Shown piece by piece: positions 58,073 through 64,000 of a stretch of DNA of 64,000 nucleotides; the stretch's first letter is position 1; each line of letters begins with the position of its first letter. The notes under the pieces are model-generated. The model was not told the origin of the DNA. It did not search any database and saw only the letters and a program-made list of their open reading frames with translations. Source of the stretch: Candidatus Peregrinibacteria bacterium (GTDB lineage Bacteria > Patescibacteriota > Gracilibacteria > UBA1369 > LOWO2-01-FULL-3); the NCBI GenBank assembly GCA_018655275.1, contig JABIJZ010000004.1, positions 1-64,000 on the forward strand, in the 5' to 3' direction. Made by a program: the position numbers and the translations under genes.

Positions 58073-58600
58073 ATGGATAAAGAATCTCAAACATTACATG
58101 CGCTACCTGATAGACTCGATGATATCTCTGAAGGCATGCTGGCCAAAAATGAACCTCCTCAGGAAGGTGCGGTTTATTATGATTCAAGTTCTGGGCAGTA
58201 TTTGAGGCTGGAAGCCCATTTGAAACAAGGTAGTAGGCAGAATATGGAGCATAGTTATATGTGGACAGCTTTTGATATAAATGGGACTTATGATAAAAAA
58301 CGGCAGGATGCTCCTAATTTGATTGGATTTTCTACTGATAAAGTGCCGAAAAAGATGCATAAGATTAAGGAAGGAACTTTGAATTTGCCTTCTTATGGGG
58401 AGTTGGCTGGGGAGGAAGATGAAGTTGCTGCGACGGATGCTGTCGACGATGCTGTTGATGATGTGAGGAAGGATGTGGGTGTTGGCAAACTGAATGTGAC
58501 TGAATTTAAGCCTAGGACTCTTTTGGGACAAATTGCGCCTAATTTATCTAGAAGGCTTGCTACTATTATTAGATTGATTAAAGAAAAAGGAAAGAAGTAG
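58073..58600 (+). CDS. Unknown acidic protein, 175 residues
   Basis: The ATG at 58073 gives MDKESQTLHALPDRLDD. The first half has a WxxFDxNG-like beta segment (MWTAFDINGTYDKK). A charged, Ala/Asp-rich middle (GEEDEVAATDAVDDAVDDV) leads to a basic C-terminal stretch LSRRLATIIRLIKEKGKK that could bind membrane or nucleic acid. It is not recognised. A G-quadruplex-like repeat follows its stop codon. Confidence 0.5.
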   Translation: MDKESQTLHALPDRLDDISEGMLAKNEPPQEGAVYYDSSSGQYLRLEAHLKQGSRQNMEHSYMWTAFDINGTYDKKRQDAPNLIGFSTDKVPKKMHKIKEGTLNLPSYGELAGEEDEVAATDAVDDAVDDVRKDVGVGKLNVTEFKPRTLLGQIAPNLSRRLATIIRLIKEKGKK

Positions 58601-58628
58601 TTTTTTATGTTGCTGGATGAGAGAGGTT

Positions 58629-58661
58629 GGGTTGGGTTGGGCTGGGCTGGGTTGGGCTGGG
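58629..58661 (+). repeat. Regular GGG repeat, G-quadruplex candidate
   Basis: Seven GGG tracts repeat every five bases (GGGTT or GGGCT), from 58629 to 58661. It lies 29 bases after a stop codon and about 110 bases before the kinase gene. The plus strand could fold into a G-quadruplex. Confidence 0.75.
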
Positions 58662-58769
58662 TTGACTTTTCGAGCTGGTTGTTTTGTTGTACTTCGAGTT
58701 TTAGGGTTTACAAATTAGTTTATTTTGGTAGAATGTTCTCTCGTAAATTTACTCTAAGATTGTTTAAAA

Positions 58770-60065
58770 ATGAGAGAAATACCCGATATAGAAAATTTAA
58801 ACTATGGCCTGACTGACCCCAAAGATCAGGTTCCTGAGCCTACACCAGCATATCTTGAAATGTGTGAGAATGATCCAGAAATGTCTGGGATCGCTTTTTC
58901 TTGTGAATGGATCAAGATAATGATGACTAAGATTACCGCTACCAACACCATTATGCTTCGATCTTTGGGTGCGCATTTTGAAAAATTGTGTTTTGCCCCT
59001 CCTAAAAAAGTTTTTGAATATCTTGGTATTGATATTGGGACTCATCACCAGCATTCGTATGCGCAAAGAATAGATACTTTGCACAGTATTTTGCAGTACG
59101 CGCCTCTTTTGAATGGAGATTATGATGCTGATGTTGTGAAGTCGTTGTTGCATTTTAGAATATCTAAAATTTTAATGAAAATATCTATAATTATTGGAAA
59201 AATGGTGTCTGGAGAGGAGGATTCTTTCTCAAGTGAGAATTTAGTAAAATTGGTTTCTGATGTTACGGCTTTAATGGATATCAAAACTGAAGATATAGCT
59301 AATGCTATTGGCCTTACAGATGAGGATTCGTTGAGTAGAATTCAAACTTCTTTGCATGATTTGCGTAATAATTTTGCTCCACTGCTAGAGCATGCTAGGA
59401 ATTTGAATGATGGAGAAGAACCTGCAATGGAACCATTTTTTAGACGAGGACTGTCTCAACCTAAAAATCTTGAATTAATAAAATATGCAGCTCATTTATA
59501 TGGGGAAACCCTTGCGCCTTCTGCACCATCACCGCATCAAGCTGTTGGGCTTGTGTCTAGTGCACTTAAATCTTGCTCTAAGATGGCTGAGGATCATGAC
59601 CTTGTTCCCGGGAAAGACTTTGAGATTGAGTTTGAGATAAAAGAAGGTGTTACTAATGGACACACTGTTATCGCAAATCGGACAAGATTCCTAGAGGTTG
59701 TGAAGAATTTTTTTAGAAATGCTATAGATTCAACAAAACCTGGCCATAAATGTAAATTTAAAGTTGTTGTTGAAATTACTGGTGTTGGAGATACCTGTAT
59801 CAAGATTATTGATAACGGCACTGGACTCAGTCCCCAAGTATTGACCCGATTGTTCCACGAACAGCTTTCAATTATTCCTGAGGGTACAGATGGGAAATAT
59901 TTTGGTGGAGAGGGAGTGGGACTGTTGGGGTCTGCTGTTTTTGTAAGAGACATGGGGGGAAGTATCCCGGTTTATAGAACTCATTCGAAAGAGCCTGGGT
60001 ATGATGGTGCTGAATTTTGGATTCATTTACCTACGGCGTTCGATACTGCAAAAACCCCTTGCTAA
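58770..60065 (+). CDS. Soluble sensor histidine kinase-like protein
   Basis: This 431-residue protein has no membrane helix. The dimerisation/phospho-His region is IQTSLHDLRNNFAPLLEHA, with His196 in an HDLRN box. The ATPase has the N-box VKNFFRNAID (Asn317), G1 IDNGTGLS (Asp348) and G2 GGEGVGLLG, and ends EFWIHLP. These are all kinase signatures. The first 190 residues are helical with unknown sensing function. The stand-alone receiver at 17.5 kb is a possible partner. A TAGAAT box lies upstream (about 58730). Confidence 0.75.
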   Translation: MREIPDIENLNYGLTDPKDQVPEPTPAYLEMCENDPEMSGIAFSCEWIKIMMTKITATNTIMLRSLGAHFEKLCFAPPKKVFEYLGIDIGTHHQHSYAQRIDTLHSILQYAPLLNGDYDADVVKSLLHFRISKILMKISIIIGKMVSGEEDSFSSENLVKLVSDVTALMDIKTEDIANAIGLTDEDSLSRIQTSLHDLRNNFAPLLEHARNLNDGEEPAMEPFFRRGLSQPKNLELIKYAAHLYGETLAPSAPSPHQAVGLVSSALKSCSKMAEDHDLVPGKDFEIEFEIKEGVTNGHTVIANRTRFLEVVKNFFRNAIDSTKPGHKCKFKVVVEITGVGDTCIKIIDNGTGLSPQVLTRLFHEQLSIIPEGTDGKYFGGEGVGLLGSAVFVRDMGGSIPVYRTHSKEPGYDGAEFWIHLPTAFDTAKTPC

Positions 60066-60126
60066 ATTCAGGTTAGGCACTTAAAATACGGGTCGAAATT
60101 TGTTATTGTAAGAGTCCTTATATTTC

Positions 60127-60202
60127 GGGTCACTAGCTCAGTTGGTAGAGCGGCAGCCTTTTAAGCTGATGGTCCCGGGTTCGAATCCCGGGTGACCCAC
60201 CA
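60127..60202 (+). tRNA. tRNA-Lys (UUU)
   Basis: A 76-base cloverleaf with encoded CCA. The acceptor stem GGGUCAC/GUGACCC is perfect, the D arm is GCUCAGUUGGUAGAGC, the anticodon loop CUUUUAA (anticodon UUU) and the T arm CCGGG-UUCGAAU-CCCGG. The next gene on the opposite strand ends 15 bases later. Confidence 0.95.
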
Positions 60203-60216
60203 TTTTAGTGCTGAGC

Positions 60217-62730
60217 CTATTTTATATATAACATTATCGGGTTGTATTCACGGGCTTTCTTTTCTTTGCCGTTTACATCACGATAGTTGTCGTAATTTCC
60301 TGTGTCTAAAAGGATTGCGTTTTGTAATTTCAATTCTTTCAGAAATTCGAAGAATTTGAGATTGTCTATTGGTTTTGAGCTTTCAACAAAACCAAATTGT
60401 CCGTTATTAAATTGAACAAAAGCTCTTTTGTACCATGGTGTCCCTCTCAGAGACATCTTCATGGCTTTGCCATTATTTATGACCATTGGGCCCTGCATTA
60501 CTGATAATTTATTGTATTGAACTGCTTCTGCAAATGCACCTATGCCCTCTCCTCTTCCATTTATAGTACCTTCTCCGCCTCCAAGCGTTTTCTTGGAGAT
60601 AGATTCAATATGCTGAATACTCGTGTTACCTTGCGCACCTATAATGATAACTCCATCATGAGAAGGATGCAGGTTTGGATTGATTGCTTCACCGTTGACA
60701 GCCATAAGGTCTGTTGGAGTTTTTTTGTCCTTTTTGACCATTCCCGCTGTTACTTCGAGCAATACGTTTGGGATCTTATTCATTGGCGAATCTTCGCGCT
60801 TACCAGTTTTAGAATAATTAATACCAATTCCTTTCCCAGGTGCGGTTATTGAAACAAAAACTTCATCACCATCATCGAAATATTTCTCGTATTTGAGGCC
60901 ATTCTTTTCTTCTATTCTTTTTTCAAATTTTGACGTATCCACATTGTCAATTTCACTAAAATAAGCCAACGCCCGTTTTGCCAAATATGCAGGGCTTCTG
61001 TCTGCGATTTTGCTGCTTTTGTCAGTGAGCTCTTCTTTACCAATTTTAAAATCTTTTATGGGAAGTTCTTTGTCTGGCACTATTTCTGTTGAATAACCGA
61101 GGCGTTTTCTTCCTTCGTCAAACGCTCCTAAAAATATGGGGCTGAGACTCTCAAGAAAATGTCTGTTTCTGCGTGAATTACTTAATTTTTTACAGTCTAT
61201 TAATTTTTCCGCAGCTAGCTTAAGCTCTGCCTCTATTTCATCTTCGAATCCAGACCTGTAACTATGCTGAAATTTTATCCTTTCGGCAATCTCCATGTAT
61301 AGCCCTTTTTTGCTAACTATCGTCTCGTCATCCATGCTAGCGATCCTGGGCATCAGCAACTTAATTGATTCTATATCGTAGTATTCTACGTCATGTAAAA
61401 TTTGTAAAATTTTGAAAGCTTCATCCCAGGTAGAGGCTGTGGAAAAATAAATTTCGTGTAATCCATCTGTAAAGTATTCGGTTGTTTTTTTATATTTTTT
61501 TGCTATTTCGACTATATCTGACCCTGGCAATAAACCATGACAATCAACTAAGAAATCTAGAAAACTTGAAAAATCTGAATAACCCAAAGCTTCTTTTGCC
61601 TTTAAGATTTCTTCTAATTTAAAATTATCAAATAAAACTTCATAATCTGAGGCAACCTTCATAAGCTTCTGCGCGTCGTTATCTGACATATGCGTTAGGT
61701 TTATGTACCTCAAGACCTGAAAACTACATAATTTATCGTAAATCTCTGGAGTTAATTCCATAATATTGACGTGCTTTTCTCTAATAAAAAATGCTAAATC
61801 CTTCCCGCTTTTACGGTCTGGCACACCTAATTCTACTAAATGTAGAAATTGTGCTTCTGTCGTTGCTGCAGACAAAAGATCATGCTGATGCACTCGTAGG
61901 GAGTACTTGTTTTTTTCTGCAACATAATCAAGCTTTCGTACAAAGGACCTTGGATCTTTTATCTGAAGTCCTTGGTTTACAGCTACTGCTAAACAAGATA
62001 AAACTGGAATTGGGTTTGAACGAATCGAGTTTGCAATTGTAGTTAACTCGTCTTTCTTAAAATGCTTCTTTAAGCTCTTGCAAGTATAACTCATGCCCTG
62101 CCAATCCTCGAAAGACCTTTCCTCATTTGATGCTACAATTTTCATTGCGCTTTTTGTGCCAATTGCCCCTGCTATTTCATTTAATTTCGTGACTTGTTTT
62201 TTCTTATTTTCTGTTGTGGTTTCCTTTTTCTCGTAATGTGATTCGAATCTCTTAAGAATCTCGGCCCAATGGTAATTTTCGCCTCCCATTACAAATGTGG
62301 ACGTATCATTTAGGTTTATTTTTAATTCTTTGAACTCAGGGTTTTTATCAAGAAATTCTGTCACAAACTTAAGCCGTTCTGGAGCAGCTTCCTCGTCCGT
62401 GATTGATTCGAGAAGTCCGTCTAGCTCATCAAGTGTGACTTCTACCAACCCCTGCAAAGCAACATCGTCCTGGAGCTCGTTGTCTTTGAGCTTTGAGGCA
62501 GCTCTTTCCAAGATTCCCTCTAGGTGATCTTCAAAAACTTTTTTTGCGTCATTCGCCACTGGGTCACCTAAATATGCCCCTAAAGTCTGGGAGATGTTTT
62601 GTGTTTTTGCAGCAATCTGTTCTTCGTATTCAACTGAGACATTCATTTCTTCGCCATTAGCCAGCTCGTTCAGCTGGTCTGTTTCGTCGATTTTCGCTAC
62701 TAACTGTTCTGCTTTTTCCAAGTGCCCCAT
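60217..62730 (-). CDS. Unknown 837-residue protein with possible phosphodiester-glycosidase-like end
   Basis: The first 550 residues are predicted helical, repetitive and soluble, without a known family (LGYSDFSSFLDFLVDCHGLLPGSDI is one of several amphipathic helices). The last 250 residues are beta-rich: TDLMAVNGEAINPNL, VIIIGAQGN, KLSVMQGPMVINNGKAMKMS, KRAFVQFNNGQFGFVE and LKLQNAILLDTGNYDNYRDVNG. This order resembles NAGPA/phosphodiester glycosidase domains, though the usual LDGGGS reads LDTGNY. There is no signal peptide. It ends next to tRNA-Lys and follows the coiled-coil gene at a two-base gap. Confidence 0.45.
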   Translation of the reverse strand: MGHLEKAEQLVAKIDETDQLNELANGEEMNVSVEYEEQIAAKTQNISQTLGAYLGDPVANDAKKVFEDHLEGILERAASKLKDNELQDDVALQGLVEVTLDELDGLLESITDEEAAPERLKFVTEFLDKNPEFKELKINLNDTSTFVMGGENYHWAEILKRFESHYEKKETTTENKKKQVTKLNEIAGAIGTKSAMKIVASNEERSFEDWQGMSYTCKSLKKHFKKDELTTIANSIRSNPIPVLSCLAVAVNQGLQIKDPRSFVRKLDYVAEKNKYSLRVHQHDLLSAATTEAQFLHLVELGVPDRKSGKDLAFFIREKHVNIMELTPEIYDKLCSFQVLRYINLTHMSDNDAQKLMKVASDYEVLFDNFKLEEILKAKEALGYSDFSSFLDFLVDCHGLLPGSDIVEIAKKYKKTTEYFTDGLHEIYFSTASTWDEAFKILQILHDVEYYDIESIKLLMPRIASMDDETIVSKKGLYMEIAERIKFQHSYRSGFEDEIEAELKLAAEKLIDCKKLSNSRRNRHFLESLSPIFLGAFDEGRKRLGYSTEIVPDKELPIKDFKIGKEELTDKSSKIADRSPAYLAKRALAYFSEIDNVDTSKFEKRIEEKNGLKYEKYFDDGDEVFVSITAPGKGIGINYSKTGKREDSPMNKIPNVLLEVTAGMVKKDKKTPTDLMAVNGEAINPNLHPSHDGVIIIGAQGNTSIQHIESISKKTLGGGEGTINGRGEGIGAFAEAVQYNKLSVMQGPMVINNGKAMKMSLRGTPWYKRAFVQFNNGQFGFVESSKPIDNLKFFEFLKELKLQNAILLDTGNYDNYRDVNGKEKKAREYNPIMLYIK

Positions 62731-62732
62731 GT

Positions 62733-63056
62733 TTATAAATTTTTTAGTAAATCGTCGGCCTGATCACTTTCATTCACCTCTACGAAAGACTTATATTCTT
62801 TAAAGAATTTCTTAAATGCCGTCTCTTCTTCAGATAGCTCGGCTAATTTCTGCTTTAATATTTCTTCTTTATTGGATTTTTTTTGCTCTTTGAGTTTTTT
62901 GTAGTCATCTAAAAATTTGGATAAAATCTTGTATGTATTACCAATCTGCTCTTTATTCATTTCATTAATTTGAGCTTCTATTTTCTCTATGGATTTTTTT
63001 TGGAACGCTGGGAGGGTTTTTAGTTCTGCCAATAATTCCTTTAATTTATTTAGCAC
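62733..63056 (-). CDS. Small coiled-coil protein
   Basis: This 107-residue protein is almost all heptad-rich and charged (KLKELLAELKTLPAFQKKSIEKIEAQINEMNKEQ, EILKQKLAELSEEETAFKKFFKEY). The start is GTG (63056); an ATG one base off-frame does not extend. It lies between the peptidoglycan-binding gene (21-base gap) and the 837-residue gene (two-base gap), likely a three-gene transcript. Confidence 0.6.
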   Translation of the reverse strand: MLNKLKELLAELKTLPAFQKKSIEKIEAQINEMNKEQIGNTYKILSKFLDDYKKLKEQKKSNKEEILKQKLAELSEEETAFKKFFKEYKSFVEVNESDQADDLLKNL

Positions 63057-63077
63057 ATTTTTGAGTTATATTTCCCT

Positions 63078-63665
63078 TTAGCCTCTCCTGTCGCGAGCGG
63101 CTTTTTTTCTGTGGTAATTTGGATCTGTAATATCGAGGACTTGGCGTTTTCCAAAATGGCTGAATGAGCCTTTTTTCTTCTTTTTCGGTTTTTTTGTACG
63201 CCAATTTGTTGGATTCTTTTGCCAATCGAATTTTTCACCTTGGACAGCTTCCATTTTAGCTTTGGGAGCTTCTTTTTGCTTGTGATCTCCCGAAAAAGAT
63301 TCTTTTATTGCCACAAGAGTGTTTCTTCCTAGTTTTCCATCAACTACAAGATTGGAAAAGGATTGAAATGCTTTTATTGCAGCTTTTGTTTTAGGCCCCA
63401 TTATTCCATCGATTCCTCCTGGATCCAATGTTTCGTCCCCAAGTTTTATTGCAAGACCTTTTAGCAATTCTTGTGCGTCTTGGACGTCTTCTCTTCTTTG
63501 CTTCACATAACTAATTTTGTTTCCAATCCTGTTGCCTAAACGATCCAGAGCAACCTGTTCAGCTAATAGATTGCGGCCAGCTTTCAACTCTCCTTCAGAA
63601 TTTTCTGCTGGTTTTTCTGCCTGAAAAAGTTTTGCAGCACCTTTGAAAGCATCTAAAAATCCCAT
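63078..63665 (-). CDS. Peptidoglycan-binding domain protein
   Basis: This 195-residue protein has a PG_binding_1-type repeat at about residues 80-125 (DPGGIDGIMGPKTKAAIKAFQSFSN, VVDGKLGRNTLVAIKE). The rest is helical and basic, with a Lys-rich tail (KKPKKKKKGSFSHFG) and no signal peptide, so how it reaches the wall is unclear. It is first in the module and starts after the divergent promoter at 63702-63730. Its leader carries AACAAAAATAA, as in the genes at 5.6-6.2 kb. Confidence 0.75.
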   Translation of the reverse strand: MGFLDAFKGAAKLFQAEKPAENSEGELKAGRNLLAEQVALDRLGNRIGNKISYVKQRREDVQDAQELLKGLAIKLGDETLDPGGIDGIMGPKTKAAIKAFQSFSNLVVDGKLGRNTLVAIKESFSGDHKQKEAPKAKMEAVQGEKFDWQKNPTNWRTKKPKKKKKGSFSHFGKRQVLDITDPNYHRKKAARDRRG

Positions 63666-63701
63666 ATTTGTATTGTTATTTTTGTTTACGTTTTATGGTT
63701 T

Positions 63702-63730
63702 ATTATAACATTTCTTTGGGGTTTTGGCAA
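63702..63730 (-). promoter_or_regulatory. Promoter of the peptidoglycan-binding module
   Basis: On the minus strand TTGCCA (63730-63725), 17 bases and TATAAT (63707-63702). It shares its -35 bases with the divergent plus-strand promoter at 63724-63752. Confidence 0.65.
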
Positions 63731-63752
63731 CCTACCGGTGATGGTGTATAAT
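63724..63752 (+). promoter_or_regulatory. Promoter of the right-edge membrane gene
   Basis: TTGGCA (63724-63729), 17 bases and TATAAT (63747-63752). The ATG at 63762 is nine bases later. Confidence 0.65.
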
Positions 63753-63761
63753 TCCCTCACT

Positions 63762-64000
63762 ATGTGGATTTTTCACTCATTATTGTCGGCTTTGGCTCAT
63801 TCTTTTCAGCTTAGTGTTGGGAAGAGATTGGTTGTGAAATTTAGTTCGTGGTTTGTAGCCTGGACGATGCATGTTGTGATGTTGGTGTTGTTTTTGATTT
63901 TTGGATATTTTACTTATCAAGGTGTGCCGTGGGAAAATGTTAGTTTTTCTGTGGCGATGGCTGTGGCTGTCGTGCCTTATATTTTTGGGTCGGTTGTTAT
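63762..64000 (+). CDS. Membrane protein, N-terminal part (possibly EamA-like)
   Basis: The frame is open to the right edge of the window (79 codons). MWIFHSLLSALAHSFQLSVGK is followed by hydrophobic helices (FVAWTMHVVMLVLFLIFGYF, VAMAVAVVPYIFGSVV). The early S-x-x-A-H/x-S segment and helix spacing recall EamA/DMT transporters, but only the beginning is visible. Confidence 0.5.
   Translation, partial: MWIFHSLLSALAHSFQLSVGKRLVVKFSSWFVAWTMHVVMLVLFLIFGYFTYQGVPWENVSFSVAMAVAVVPYIFGSVV

Noticed and set aside
58607-58816. A 69-codon frame through the GGG array
   Set aside because: It only translates the repeat (Gly-Trp-Leu-Ala) and overlaps the kinase start.

Overview
The window reads as a chromosomal segment of a Patescibacteria (CPR)-type bacterium. 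Peregrinibacteria or a close relative is my best guess, by inference only. The signs are UGA acting as an ordinary stop throughout, a short 620-residue alanyl-tRNA synthetase, DUF4012/DUF3352 exported proteins, SLH and very large exported surface proteins, a type IV pilin-like protein, many small membrane or secreted proteins of unknown function, and no biosynthetic operons. Coding strands are rich in G and T (TTG, GTG, GGG, GAT codons), except the S-layer gene, which uses a different, high-expression-like codon set. Most starts lack a clear Shine-Dalgarno sequence. Several have a TATAAT-like box only 6-9 bases before the ATG, implying leaderless mRNAs.

Layout. 1-3.3 kb: end of ftsW, murG and small membrane proteins (PH domain, LemA-like). 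3.3-4.1 kb: lexA with two palindromic operators. 4.1-6.3 kb: two related proteins of unknown function. 6.4-10.8 kb: mutS-mutL. 10.9-14.9 kb: DUF4012 and DUF3352 membrane proteins, divergent from alaS. 16.8-19.5 kb: lipoprotein, a receiver and a pseudo-receiver, an ACT-like protein. 19.5-25.5 kb: miaB and mostly unknown proteins. 25.6-31.3 kb: a large transporter-like protein, GNAT and glutamine-amidotransferase genes, and a Fic toxin with a tiny antitoxin lying between two copies of part of a neighbouring gene. 31.6-36.6 kb: tRNA-Arg, MBL-fold protein, enolase, NnrD, a membrane-anchored amidohydrolase and a glycosyltransferase. 36.7-51.8 kb: a cell-surface block (pilin-like protein, two giant surface proteins, SLH protein, TPR lipoprotein, S-layer protein). 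52.5-64 kb: glycosyltransferase, thioredoxin-CcdA fusion, AbrB-RelE toxin-antitoxin, tRNA-Glu, CIRCE-controlled dnaJ, soluble histidine kinase, tRNA-Lys, a three-gene module ending in a peptidoglycan-binding protein, and the start of a membrane protein.

How it fits together. Housekeeping repair (MutS, MutL, LexA), wall synthesis (FtsW, MurG) and translation genes alternate with an extracellular programme: S-layer, SLH-anchored and pilus-like proteins and two glycosyltransferases. Regulation can be read directly at three places: LexA autoregulation through twin palindromes, HrcA/CIRCE control of dnaJ, and sigma70-like promoters (TTGnnn, 16-18 bases, TAnnnT), some arranged back to back on a shared -35. 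The least explained parts are the Fic locus with its flanking duplication, the receiver/pseudo-receiver pair with a separate soluble kinase, the paralogue pair at 4.2-6.2 kb and the 60.2-63.7 kb module.
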